A stretch of DNA of 64,000 nucleotides from [Clostridium] celerecrescens 18A (lineage in GTDB: Bacteria > Bacillota > Clostridia > Lachnospirales > Lachnospiraceae). The notes beneath the pieces are model-generated. The model was not told the origin of the DNA and made no database searches. It saw nothing but the letters and a program-made list of their open reading frames with translations. The DNA is taken from positions 3,417,501 through 3,481,500 of the forward strand of contig NZ_PGET01000001.1 in assembly GCF_002797975.1 (NCBI RefSeq), read 5' to 3'. Every line of letters starts with the position of its first letter. Position 1 is the first letter of the stretch. Both the position numbers and the translations under genes were made by a program. Below are positions 1 through 9,300 of this stretch, in pieces.

Positions 1-154
1 TTGGAATGCTGTTTTCTCAGCTTGTGATCTGTTTCGTTTTCTTGCACTTCAGGTTTCCGGCCATTTGGGCTACACCTACTGCGTACAAGACGATGAGAAT
101 ATGATCAAATATATCACTTCAATAAAATATGCTGATCATTGATCAACCGGAGTT
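1..154. other. Left-edge stretch without a recognisable gene
   Basis: No open frame with a ribosome binding site is visible on either strand. The short minus-strand frame here has an upstream stop and no start with a Shine-Dalgarno sequence. TGATCATTGATCA near position 132 is a small near-palindrome of unknown meaning. Confidence 0.5.
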
Positions 155-772
155 CTATTCCAGGATTGTTTTCCAGGCTTGCTCAGAATAAGCCTGAAAA
201 CACATTTTTATCTGTTCTGCATTGCTCTTTTCCGTTGCAAGTGGCGGCAATTCTTCCATTGAGAAATAACGGCTGTCAGTGGTTTCATTATTTGCTTTAA
301 ATGAACCGCCAATAACGGAACACTGTATAAAAATTTTACAAATTTTGTAGGCATAGATCGGAAGATTATGTTTTTCTCTATCCTGCACGGCAATGACCTT
401 GTCGACCTCGACATCAAGGCCTGCCTCTTCCCTGACTTCTTTTATTATATTTTCTTTTACTGATAAATCTACATCGACCCAGCCTCCAGGCAATGACCAT
501 CTCCCATCGGATTCTTTAACCAGAAGAATCCTGTTGTTCTTAAAAATGGCGGCCCTGGTATCTATCTTGGGGGTTTGGTATCCTGTTTCGCAGCAGAATA
601 AATCTTTGACCTTTTCGACAGGCATTTCTGATTGTCTGCTGATTATTTCAGCCGAAATCTCCCGGATCCTTTCAAATCGTTCCTGGTCAAAGCAATCCTT
701 CGTATAATATAGCCCTGCCTGTGCGATTGCCTGCAATTCAACCGCCCATTCAAGCCATTTTTTATTCTCCAT
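155..772 (-). CDS. NUDIX hydrolase with N-terminal NUDIX-associated domain
   Basis: This 205-residue protein is predicted to hydrolyse a nucleoside diphosphate linked to another moiety (ADP-sugar or similar) in the cytoplasm. Residues 1-65 match the helical extension found in the NUDIX_N_2 subgroup. The NUDIX box lies around residues 97-119 and reads GGWVDVDLS...KEVREEAGL. The KEVREEAG part carries the metal-binding glutamates. The usual Glu in the first half of the box is Leu here, which I recall as normal for this subgroup (it usually reads GGWADVG). The gene is divergent from the 2H phosphoesterase at 933 and appears monocistronic. The substrate cannot be told from sequence. Confidence 0.88.
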   Translation of the reverse strand: MENKKWLEWAVELQAIAQAGLYYTKDCFDQERFERIREISAEIISRQSEMPVEKVKDLFCCETGYQTPKIDTRAAIFKNNRILLVKESDGRWSLPGGWVDVDLSVKENIIKEVREEAGLDVEVDKVIAVQDREKHNLPIYAYKICKIFIQCSVIGGSFKANNETTDSRYFSMEELPPLATEKSNAEQIKMCFQAYSEQAWKTILE

Positions 773-932
773 AATGCTATCCTTCCTTACTCCATACTAA
801 GTAGTATATTATCTCACATACCCATTACTATCAAGTTTATCTTTTAAGATTTCTATGGTATTACTGTGATTATGGACCGCAGGCAATTGGAAAAATGCAG
901 CAAACAACGTTAATTTAGAAAGGAGAGTCAAT

Positions 933-1451
933 ATGGATACTAGGACAATCATGATATTTCCAGAATTTCATAACATGGATGTAATTCATTTCTATAGGAA
1001 TCAATACGATCCGTTATCTGCTCTTGTTAAACCGCATATTACTTTAGTTTTCCCCTTTCAATGCAATATGGGGAATGATAGATTGAACAAGCATATAAGT
1101 GATAAGCTTATGAATATCAAAACTTTTGAAATTACTCTGAATGGAGTTTCAAAGCAGCCTGGTGAATTAGGGAATTATTTATTTTTAAATATTGTAGAAG
1201 GAAAGGAACATATTCATGAAATCCATGATCAGCTATATTCCGATCTATTAAAGGAGAATAAAAAAGGATACCCTTATACTCCTCATTTAACCCTTGGAAA
1301 TTTAGACTCCATAGAAAAACTGGAAAGGGCCTATTTAGATGCTTCTAAATGCAATGAAACATTTAGGGCTGTGATAAACACAATTTCAGTTGAAGTGATA
1401 GGTGCATTGGGCGAGTCAATTATAATAAGCGAACACAGACTGCAGGAATAA
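933..1451 (+). CDS. 2H phosphoesterase / 2'-5' RNA ligase family protein
   Basis: The 172-residue protein has the two HxT signatures of the 2H superfamily: PHITL (His35, Thr37) and PHLTL (His118, Thr120). They are spaced as expected for the pseudo-twofold active site that opens 2',3'-cyclic phosphates or acts on RNA ends. The start is supported by GAAAGGAG seven bases upstream of the ATG. The gene stands alone between a divergent NUDIX gene and the sporulation-type subtilase. Members of this family in Firmicutes (YjcG-like) mostly lack a known substrate, so I make no finer assignment. Confidence 0.85.
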   Translation: MDTRTIMIFPEFHNMDVIHFYRNQYDPLSALVKPHITLVFPFQCNMGNDRLNKHISDKLMNIKTFEITLNGVSKQPGELGNYLFLNIVEGKEHIHEIHDQLYSDLLKENKKGYPYTPHLTLGNLDSIEKLERAYLDASKCNETFRAVINTISVEVIGALGESIIISEHRLQE

Positions 1452-1477
1452 ACGTCGGAATAACAGTCAATCCATCT

Positions 1478-1507
1478 CTCATATTTCTTCATCTTCTGCC
1501 ATATCAT
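1478..1507 (+). promoter_or_regulatory. Possible sigma-E-type promoter of the first subtilase
   Basis: CTCATATT (1478-1485), a 14-base spacer and CATATCAT (1500-1507) resemble the mother-cell sigma-E consensus (ATATT at -35, CATACAAT at -10). The paralogous subtilase at 4215-5888 has a similar element, which strengthens the call. The leader before the GTG start would be about 105 bases and contains a small hairpin (CCCGGCA/TGCCGGG, about 1523-1541). Confidence 0.45.
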
Positions 1508-1620
1508 TTAACATGCATAACGGCCCGGCAGTGCTGCCGGGACATCCCAATTTTAGACAGCTACTCTCATTTAGCATATTGCATGATTGCTGCTGTCAGC
1601 ATCGGCAAGGAGACTTAACT

Positions 1621-3291
1621 GTGAAAAAAATATTGGATAACAATTATTTTGATTTAATCATTACAAACCCAATTACTTCAGCCCCCAATGCTGATAACAT
1701 TACCTATCTGAACAACCGGCATTCCTTACTACATATCCCGGCTGCCAACATCACTCTTTGTGATATGGTAAAATATCCAGTCCACACCTTTCCCGGTATA
1801 TATACGCTCACATCTACGGTCAGCCTTGAACAGTCCGGCATAGGAACGGTTCAGCGGAATCCTGCCTTAGCCCTGTTTGGAAAGGGTGTAATCATTGTAG
1901 TCATTGATACGGGTATTGATTACCAGCATCCTGCCTTCCGCAACAGTGACGGCTCGACACGTATTCTCTCCATATGGGACCAGACCCAGCAGGAAGGAAC
2001 CCCTCCTGAGACCTTTACCTTTGGTACGGAATACAGCCAGGAGACAATCAATGCCGCATTAAATTCTGCTGATCCCCTGTCTGTTGTACCATCTACAGAC
2101 ACAAACGGACATGGAACATCTATTGCAAGCGTTATTGCCGGCACTCCCAGCTTACTGGAATCCTTTAGCGGTGTAGTCCCTCAATCTGATCTGGTGATCG
2201 TAAAGCTTAAGGAAGCAAAAGAAAATCTAAAAGAATTTTATTTTATTCCAAGTAATGCTTTATGCTTCCAGGAATCGGATCTTATGCTTGGCTTCCGTTA
2301 TTCCCTTACCATTTCGGAAAAGTATAACCGCCCTGTGGTCACCTGCTTTGCTGTAGGAAGCAGCCAGGGAGGTCATGACGGAAGAGGCGCTCTAAGCGGT
2401 TACCTAAATGACCTGGTACTGCAGCCCAGTATCGGCATATCCGTTTCTGCCGGTAACGAGGGAAACAGTCAAAGACACTATTTTAATTCTACCCAATCAG
2501 AGCCTTATTACAATGATTTTGAATTAAGAATAGGGGAAAATGATAAGATGTTTGCTATGGAAATCTGGTCAAGTTCCCTTGGACGGCTTTCCATTGATAT
2601 TTCCTCACCAAACAGAGAATCCACCCAGCAGGTATATCCTGCACTCGGCGATTGCAGAGTCTTTAACTTTGTATTCACCCCTACTACCCTTTATATCAAC
2701 AATTATCTTTTTGAAGAGGAAACCGGAGACCAGATGATCCTGGTGCGTTTTCAGAACACCACTCCCGGAGTCTGGCGCATTCGGGTCAGGAGCGTTGAAA
2801 ATGAACCTTTGTCCTTCCATGCCTGGCTCCCTTCAAACGGTCTCATATCCAACAAGACCTTTTTTCTTAATTCCTCTCCGGATACCACCATCACTTCACC
2901 GGGAAACGGCAGGCGCCAGCTGACTGTGACTGCCTATAATCAGATGAATAACTCAATTCTTGGTGAATCAAGCAGGGGCTATACAAGAACCGGCCTTGTT
3001 AAACCTGATATTGCCGCTCCTGGTTACCAAATCACCTGTGCGGTTCCCGGAAATGGATATGGTTCTGTTACAGGAACAGGGGCTGCTGCTGCCCACGTAG
3101 CCGGGATCATTGCCATGGTCTTTGAGTGGACCATTGTAAAAGGAAATTATAAAACAATGAATGGGGTCGATGTCAGCCGGCTTATGATGAGGGGTGCAGT
3201 GCGGGCAAGCTCATACATCTATCCAAATAACATATGGGGATTTGGCCAGGTGAACGTGAACAATATGTTCATGCAGCTAACCAGTATTTAA
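1621..3291 (+). CDS. CspB-like subtilisin-family protein, predicted pseudoprotease (Ser to Gly)
   Basis: A 556-residue S8-family protein like the Csp subtilases that act in clostridial spore germination. GTG at 1621 is chosen as start because AAGGAG lies just upstream and because the paralog at 4215 starts at the equivalent residue; the frame itself is open from 1513. Asp96 (VIDTGID), His164 (NGHGT) and the oxyanion Asn279 (SAGNEGN) are all present. An insert of about 130 residues between Asn279 and the C-terminal part matches the Csp jelly-roll domain. The catalytic Ser of GTSxA is Gly487 (GTGAAAAHVAG), so classical serine proteolysis should be lost. There is no signal peptide. An upstream sigma-E-like promoter suggests expression in the mother cell. 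A pseudoprotease role like CspA or CspC of C. difficile is an inference. Confidence 0.82.
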   Translation: MKKILDNNYFDLIITNPITSAPNADNITYLNNRHSLLHIPAANITLCDMVKYPVHTFPGIYTLTSTVSLEQSGIGTVQRNPALALFGKGVIIVVIDTGIDYQHPAFRNSDGSTRILSIWDQTQQEGTPPETFTFGTEYSQETINAALNSADPLSVVPSTDTNGHGTSIASVIAGTPSLLESFSGVVPQSDLVIVKLKEAKENLKEFYFIPSNALCFQESDLMLGFRYSLTISEKYNRPVVTCFAVGSSQGGHDGRGALSGYLNDLVLQPSIGISVSAGNEGNSQRHYFNSTQSEPYYNDFELRIGENDKMFAMEIWSSSLGRLSIDISSPNRESTQQVYPALGDCRVFNFVFTPTTLYINNYLFEEETGDQMILVRFQNTTPGVWRIRVRSVENEPLSFHAWLPSNGLISNKTFFLNSSPDTTITSPGNGRRQLTVTAYNQMNNSILGESSRGYTRTGLVKPDIAAPGYQITCAVPGNGYGSVTGTGAAAAHVAGIIAMVFEWTIVKGNYKTMNGVDVSRLMMRGAVRASSYIYPNNIWGFGQVNVNNMFMQLTSI

Positions 3292-3441
3292 CCTCACCAA
3301 GCAGGATTGCGGTTTGTGAATATCCGATTGACTGGAATGGGAACAATTATTATCTTAAAAACAGTATTTCAGTCATAAGTCCAGAACATTATATAAAAGG
3401 AGCTTTACAACTGTTATATAATTTTCTGGGAGGTGATTCAT

Positions 3442-3624
3442 ATGAGACACTGGAATAAAAAACTCGAAAAAAGCTTGGAGGAAGAATTCAACCGGTTAGA
3501 GGCTGCCAGCAGGGACGTAATCCCCCCTTCTGCTCCTCCCGGAGAATTTGAAAACATCATGGCTGAAATGGAACGCAGGGGGATTGAACCCAGGATCAGA
3601 AAAGAATTAAGAAAAAGGAAATAG
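3442..3624 (+). CDS. Small charged protein of unknown function
   Basis: This 60-residue protein is rich in Lys, Arg and Glu and has a Pro-rich centre (IPPSAPPGEF). It looks soluble and helical at both ends. ATG at 3442 is preferred because GGGAGG lies 8 bases upstream; a GTG at 3433 in the same frame is too close to that site. It lies 150 bases downstream of the first subtilase, so the two could share a transcript, and a clear terminator follows. I recognise no family. Confidence 0.7.
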   Translation: MRHWNKKLEKSLEEEFNRLEAASRDVIPPSAPPGEFENIMAEMERRGIEPRIRKELRKRK

Positions 3625-3660
3625 GCGGGCTGGGTTTTTGAAAACCCGCCATTTTTGTTC
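3625..3660 (+). terminator. Rho-independent terminator after the small charged protein
   Basis: GGCGGG pairs with CCCGCC, with GGGTTTT/GAAAACCC inside the loop, followed by ATTTTTG. It directly follows the stop codon at 3624. Confidence 0.75.
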
Positions 3661-3718
3661 TAGCGTCATATGATAAGGGCCCGGGAAAATCCCAGACCCC
3701 TGTCACTACGGCTTCTCA

Positions 3719-4018
3719 TTATTCTTTTTTACCTGATTGTTTAATTAGCTGGTTAACGTACGTACTCAGTCCGGCGACCAGGATCCCCTGGGTAATTGCT
3801 GTAAATGCTGCTGTGGCGATCTGTTGGATGGTGTGTACATCACTCATGGACATTACGTAAACACCGCACAAAACAATGCCCGCTGCTCCGTTAATCATTG
3901 GGATGTATTTATCTTTAATCGTCTGGCTTTGTTTGATCCACTGCCCCAGCAGGTAAAGGACCACTGCTACTACGACAAGTTCTGGTTTTACATAATTTAT
4001 GATCTCTCCCATAATCAT
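3719..4018 (-). CDS. Orphan phage-type holin (Phage_holin_5_2-like)
   Basis: A 99-residue, mostly hydrophobic protein with about three predicted membrane segments (roughly residues 9-28, 39-57 and 66-87) and a short basic C-terminus (QSGKKE). The opening (GEIINYVKPELVVVA) and overall layout match small clostridial holins. ATG 4018 is chosen over TTG 4021 on codon preference; AAAGGGGATAGG lies upstream. No endolysin, spanin or other phage gene is nearby, so this is not part of a visible prophage. It sits between two sporulation-type subtilases. Its role could be export or release of an enzyme, or it may simply be a relic. Confidence 0.72.
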   Translation of the reverse strand: MIMGEIINYVKPELVVVAVVLYLLGQWIKQSQTIKDKYIPMINGAAGIVLCGVYVMSMSDVHTIQQIATAAFTAITQGILVAGLSTYVNQLIKQSGKKE

Positions 4019-4165
4019 CAATTCCTATCCCCTTTCCCAATTCTCATCCTTAAACCCTTCAGTCTGGTTTAACCGCCTGATTTAATTGATGCTTTCTTTT
4101 CCTTAAACGTTCCTACCTAACCCAGATACGCGGCAGTTCCATACATGGTAACATCACTACAAAAA

Positions 4166-4208
4166 AACCTCCAGGCTGCCGTAGAAAACTCTATCCAGCC
4201 TGAAGGTT
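4166..4208 (-). terminator. Terminator of the second subtilase gene
   Basis: On the minus strand AACCTTCAGGCTG pairs with CAGCCTGGAGGTT with one mismatch and is followed by seven T. It starts just after the stop codon at 4215. Confidence 0.8.
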
Positions 4209-4214
4209 CTGATC

Positions 4215-5888
4215 TTAAATTGTTGTCAGCTGCCTGAACATATTTGCTGCATCCAACTGCCCGTACCCCCATATATTGTTGGGATAAATATTCGCAGGGT
4301 TCCGTCTTGCCCCGCGTATCAACAAGCGGTTGATCTGATATCCGGTAACTGACGTATAGTTACCCTTATTGTAAGCCCATTCCATGACCATGGCCGCGAC
4401 CCCAGCCGCATGGGCAGCTGCAGCTCCGGTACCGGTAGCATTTCCATATCGAAAGTCTGGAAGCGCACAGGGAAGCTGGTAGCCGGGGGCACCCAAATCA
4501 GGTTTTACAAGCCCCAGTCTGGTATATCCTCTGCTTGATTCATTCAGAATATTTCCTTCCAGCTGGTTATAGGCCGTAACTGTCAGAGGATGTATGGCAT
4601 CTCCCTGGGAAGTTATGGTTGTATCAGGACTGGAGTTTAAGAAAAAGGTCTCATTTGATATGAGATTACCGGAGGGCAGCCAGGCATGATAGGAAAAACC
4701 TTCATTTTCAGTGCTGCCTACCCTGATATTCCAGGTTCCTGCAACTACGTTTTGAAAACGCACCAGAATCAGCTGATCACCGGTTTCCTCTTCAAAAATA
4801 ATATTGTTCACCCAGACAATGCTTTCCACAGTTTGAAAGATAATTTTTTTGCAATCTGAAAAGGAAGGATAAATAATCTGGGAGGACTCCCCGGTTGGAG
4901 CGGTGATCTCTATAAAAAGCCTGGAAGGTATGTAAGGCCATATCTCCATGGCAAATTCTTTATCATTGATTCCTACGTTTAACTGGAAGGTGTCTATATA
5001 AGGAGGGGTTTGAGTGCTGTTAAAGAAATGTCTTCCATTATTGCCTTCGTTTCCGGCAGCAATGGTCACACCGATTCTTGGCCGCTGTACCAGATAATCC
5101 AGATAAGCGGAGGAGGCACCTCGCCCGTCGTGCCCTCCCTGACTGCTTCCAAGGGCAATGCATATGACTAGAGGCCGGTTCAGCCTTTGAGCGGTGGTAA
5201 CCAAATACCGGATTCCAAGGATGATGTCTGATTCCTGATAGCACAAGGCATTATCCGGAACAAAGAACAGTTTCTTTAAGTTATCCTTTGCTGTTTTAAG
5301 TTTTACTACCAAAAGATCTGCTTCAGGAACAACACCGCTGAAGTTATAATCATCATTAGGCCTTCCGGCAATGATGCTAGCAATGGCAGTTCCATGACGT
5401 ATGGTATCTACTGTGGGGACAATCGAAAGAGGATTTTCAGAAATTAATGCAAAATTAATCAGCTCTTTGGTATATTCAGCACCAAAAGTAAACCCTCTTG
5501 GAGGTGTGCTTCCCACCTGGGTCTGATCCCATATAGACAGGATTCTGGTTGTTCTGTCATTATACTTAAAGGCAGGATGGCGGTAATCAATACCAGTATC
5601 CACAATGCCAACAATTACCCCTCTCCCAATCATGCCAAGGCCAGGAGTTCTCTGAACAGATCCTATACCGGATTTCTCGATGCTGACCGATGACTCAAGG
5701 GTATATAAAGCCGGAAACAAATGATAGGGATTTAACCCAAGGTCACAGGGCTCCATCTGATCCTTTGGTATATGCAGTAAGGAATTCATATCATTCAGCG
5801 TGGTAATATTATCACCCGTATTATAAGATGGAACCATGGCATTACTTATGATAAGATCATAATACCGATTATCCAGTATTTTTTCCAT
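4215..5888 (-). CDS. Second CspB-like subtilisin-family pseudoprotease, paralog of 1621-3291
   Basis: A 557-residue paralog aligning end to end with the first subtilase. ATG 5888 is chosen because GGAGG lies 8 bases upstream; the frame remains open to 5975 without a second good site. Asp97 (IVDTGID), His165 and Asn280 (AAGNEGN) are kept, and the jelly-roll-like insert spans about residues 295-440. The nucleophile position is Gly488 in GTGAAAAHAAG, the same Ser to Gly change as in the paralog. The His motif also differs: RHGT instead of GHGT. There is no signal peptide. A sigma-E-like promoter lies upstream. The gene runs toward its paralog, with a small protein and a holin between them. Confidence 0.82.
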   Translation of the reverse strand: MEKILDNRYYDLIISNAMVPSYNTGDNITTLNDMNSLLHIPKDQMEPCDLGLNPYHLFPALYTLESSVSIEKSGIGSVQRTPGLGMIGRGVIVGIVDTGIDYRHPAFKYNDRTTRILSIWDQTQVGSTPPRGFTFGAEYTKELINFALISENPLSIVPTVDTIRHGTAIASIIAGRPNDDYNFSGVVPEADLLVVKLKTAKDNLKKLFFVPDNALCYQESDIILGIRYLVTTAQRLNRPLVICIALGSSQGGHDGRGASSAYLDYLVQRPRIGVTIAAGNEGNNGRHFFNSTQTPPYIDTFQLNVGINDKEFAMEIWPYIPSRLFIEITAPTGESSQIIYPSFSDCKKIIFQTVESIVWVNNIIFEEETGDQLILVRFQNVVAGTWNIRVGSTENEGFSYHAWLPSGNLISNETFFLNSSPDTTITSQGDAIHPLTVTAYNQLEGNILNESSRGYTRLGLVKPDLGAPGYQLPCALPDFRYGNATGTGAAAAHAAGVAAMVMEWAYNKGNYTSVTGYQINRLLIRGARRNPANIYPNNIWGYGQLDAANMFRQLTTI

Positions 5889-5928
5889 ATTGCGGCCTCC
5901 TGCCTGTTTCAAATGAAGCATATGATAT

Positions 5929-5957
5929 ATTTTATGCAGAAGAGGTTCCAATATGAG
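5929..5957 (-). promoter_or_regulatory. Possible sigma-E-type promoter of the second subtilase
   Basis: On the minus strand CTCATATT (5957-5950), 13 bases and CATAAAAT (5936-5929) give a good match to the sigma-E consensus. The start codon is about 40 bases downstream, a normal leader length. Confidence 0.5.
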
Positions 5958-6090
5958 CAGAAGAATATGCCACAATCCAGGGAATAAAATGGCAATAGCA
6001 GAGTAATGTGTGTATTTATATTATATATTACAATTAATGATGTATTTACAAAATATTAACGGATTATCTATAAAAATTTACTTATTTCCC

Positions 6091-6119
6091 TTTACTAAAC
6101 TGATTTTTTGCGCTATAAT
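6091..6119 (+). promoter_or_regulatory. Sigma-A promoter of a short orphan transcript
   Basis: TTTACT (6091-6096), a 17-base spacer and a perfect TATAAT (6114-6119). No plus-strand gene follows, but a terminator does, 18 bases downstream. This points to a short RNA. Confidence 0.6.
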
Positions 6120-6122
6120 TTA

Positions 6123-6184
6123 TATAACTCTTCTTTGGAGTGCCGTATTTCCCCAATCCTGCGGTGCTCCATTTTTATTTTATT
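6123..6184 (+). ncRNA. Candidate small RNA of about 60 nt
   Basis: A good promoter is followed by a hairpin: GGAGTGCCG (6137-6145) pairs fully with CGGTGCTCC (6162-6170) if two G-U pairs are allowed. A 16-base loop containing CCCC lies between the arms and ATTTTTATTTTATT follows. No open frame with a ribosome binding site exists in the transcript. Nearest genes on both sides are on the minus strand, so it is not the leader of a known gene. The call rests only on promoter-terminator geometry. Confidence 0.45.
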
Positions 6185-6297
6185 CTCTCCTTTCACAGGA
6201 TCTTCACATTTCCATCAAATTCTCAACACATCTCCAACATATATTAATACCTGTAAACAGGCCAAAGAGACCTTTCATATACATATTTTCATACTCA

Positions 6298-6324
6298 GCC
6301 GACAGGATTCCCCCTCCTGTCGGC
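6298..6324. terminator. Perfect 10-bp hairpin downstream of the surface-protein gene
   Basis: GCCGACAGGA pairs with TCCTGTCGGC around a 7-base loop. The T-rich side (TTCCTCCATTTTT) is on the plus strand, while the adjacent gene ending at 6393 is on the minus strand, so its direction is unclear. It may stop read-through from either side. Confidence 0.45.
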
Positions 6325-6392
6325 TTCCTCCATTTTTAAGTATAAAACAAGATTATTCTATGAAACCATTGGACTCCTATTCGGCAGCATTT

Positions 6393-9300
6393 TTACCGCC
6401 CATTTTCCGGCAGCTGGTGCCAGTTATTTTTTTCTATGACCGCACCATTTTGTTCCTGGTCACCATCCGGCTCCGTTTCCTCAGCCAAGGGTTCTTCTGT
6501 CAGATTTTTATCCGGATTCTTTTCTTCCGAGCTTTCCTCTGCTGGGCCTTCCTCTGTTGGATTTTCTTCTCCCGTATTTTCTTCTCCCGTATTTTCTTCT
6601 CCCGTATTTACTTCTTCCGTATTTTCTTCTTTCGTATTTTCTTCTTTCGTATTTTCTTCTTTCGTATTTTCTTCTTCCGTATTTTCTTCTCCTGTATCTA
6701 CTTCCTCCTCATTTTCTTCCGTATTTTCTTCTGCAGGCTCATTTCCTTCCTTTATCTCAGGTTTCTCTACCGACTCTGCAACTGGTTCTTCCATGTTTAA
6801 TTTCCTTGCTTCCATAATCATATCATTTTGATTTTCCGGAACTGTTACAGTTATTTCATAAGGTGCATAATTATTATATTCTGATAATATCCGTATCTCA
6901 TGTTCCTCTGAGGTGAAATTTTTAGCTAATATAGTTAAATTGTACGGCTTTGTTCTCGTATTCAAGCTATAATCTGTGCCACTGGTCAGCTTTTCGCCGT
7001 CCAGATAAACAGTGTTGTAGGAGCTGTAAAAATAGTAAGATGTATTAGTAGAGAATTGCAAATCTCCGTTTTCCAGCCACTCATCTGTTATATCCGGCAG
7101 TTTCTGGTACGGTGTGAAGGTAACATTACAGGAACGGTATCCCGGCACTGAGATTGAAACGTTATAGCCATAATAATAAGACAATGTACCGCTTAGCGTA
7201 ATCGAAAGCTGTTCTTCATCAGCGTTTTTGCTAAATCCTGTAATCGTCTGACTGGAGGAAGAACGCTTTACGGATACGTGGGACTGGATCAGAGAATCCC
7301 ACCATTCCTGGTTCCCATCCGCTACATGCAGGACAATTGTATTTTCTCCGCTTAAGGAGGTTCCGTTTTCTACTTCCAGCTTTGGCGCCGGTTCATAGGC
7401 AATATACTGCCCAAAGCTCATTTCCATCTTTTGATATGCTTCATTATATAAGACCAGAAGGTTTTCTTCCTCTGTAAGCAGTGCAGCCGGAATGTAAATT
7501 GTGCTGTATCCGCTGGTCGTATATCCGGCCCCCTTCTTCAGTTCGGCTCCATTCAAGAATACCGTTACTTTATCATAGAAATAGGAATCTTCCGCTGTCA
7601 GTTCCAGTCGTTCTTCGTCATAATTAATCACACCTTTCACACTAACTGAATTTAAGATTCTGACCTCTGCCTGAGCGGCCCGGTATCCCTTTGCATATAT
7701 CGTGACCGTATAAATACCAGGACTGTAGGAGCTGACAGATGGCAAAATAAGTCCATTTTCATTTTTTGTATAAGTGACAGCTGCGGAAGAGTAAGAATCC
7801 GATATTGTCACAGAACTGATATTATTCAGCCAATCATTTGCTTCTCCTGACACCATCTCCACAGTTACAGTACCTTTCTGCACAACAGCTTCTGATTTCA
7901 GCAACGGAGCTTCTAATGGAGACACCAAATCTGCCGGAGCAGTCCCTTCTAATACCGTTATTCCATAGCCGGAGGCATAAAGCTCAATTCTATATGGCGA
8001 TCCGGCGGTAAAGTTATGAGGGAAGATTTCAATTCCTTTGCTGTAGGAAGCGGTATAATCAGCAGCTTCTCCCTTCTTCCGTTCTGTTCCGTTTAAAACT
8101 ACATTTGTTACATAGGAGCTTAAATAAGAGGCATTGCCGGTAAGCATTAAGCTGTAATTTTCCTGGTTCCACTGCTGGGTTATGGCAGGCGGTGCTTTTA
8201 CGGGAGTGAACGCTATCGTTACTGCTTCATACCCCGGTATGGCAATTTTCATGGTATACGTGTAATAAGAAGACATTGTAGTCTTATTCGCAGTGACCGT
8301 AAAACTGTTCCCGTCTTTTTCAAGAGAAAGGCCGGAAACACTGCTATAAGAATATGTCAGAGTAAGATAATCAGCCTCTAAAGCCTGGAACCATTCCATC
8401 TCTTCACTGTCTTCCTGAAATGCTCCGATATCAAATACCACAGAAGAACCTTCTATCACTTCCCTTACGGTAACAGACGGCGCTTTCTTAGGTGTAACAA
8501 ACGCTTCCGGGGATTCCACCTCAAGGCTGGTATCTTCATAACCCTTTGCCTGAATTTCAATCATATTTTTTCCGTTTACCAGATAGCGGTAGGAAATATA
8601 CAAATTATTGTAATCACTTGTAAAGCTTCCGGATTCCAACCGGATTCCATTGACCGTAATTGCCGTTATCTGATCGGTATAATATGTAAAGCCCGCTCTT
8701 AATTTCAACTGGCTGTTAGCGTCATCCCAGGTAGATGTAAAGGATGGAGCCTTATCTACAACAGAAAGAGAACCTTTTACCTCCCCGAACCCAAAGGAAT
8801 GGATCGTAACCTCATAATCCCCGGCATAATTCATAGGCCCGCTGATCGCATCTACTCCCAGGGTAATGGTTTTCCCGTCTGCAGACAAGGTATTGTTTTC
8901 CTGATAGTAGTGGGTTTTGGTTTCACTGTAAGGAATCTCTATTTCAGTAATGGAACGGTACCAAGATTCATTTTCCTCACTGAGCTGTATGACTATGCTC
9001 TTTCCTTTTAAAGATGGGGTAATGGTCAGCTCAGGCGGATTGGTATTGTCTGCTTTTCCCGTTAAAAGTTCTACTTTTGTTCCGTAGCCGCCTTTATCTG
9101 TTAAATATTTGACATATCTGGGCAGGTCCTCTGCTTTTTTCCAACTTCTGGTCTTTAAGTCTTTTGCATCTGTACTCAAGGTCAGGTCTTCATTTAACGC
9201 GGATAATTTCTCAGAAGGTTCCCATTTAGACAGAAAGGCCTCTACAGAAGATGTTCCAATTCCCAGATTATCTGCAATTATGTTATTTGCTGCCAAATCA

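Noticed and set aside
3719..4018. Holin as a sign of a prophage
   Set aside because: No integrase, structural, lysis or attachment-site sequences are found nearby.
6561..6710. Regular short repeats that might suggest a CRISPR array
   Set aside because: Units are contiguous 15-mers without spacers and lie in frame within a coding region.
6108..6831. Long plus-strand open frames rich in Phe/Leu or Ser opposite the surface-protein tail
   Set aside because: They are produced by the 15-bp repeat read on the opposite strand, have no ribosome sites and extremely biased composition.
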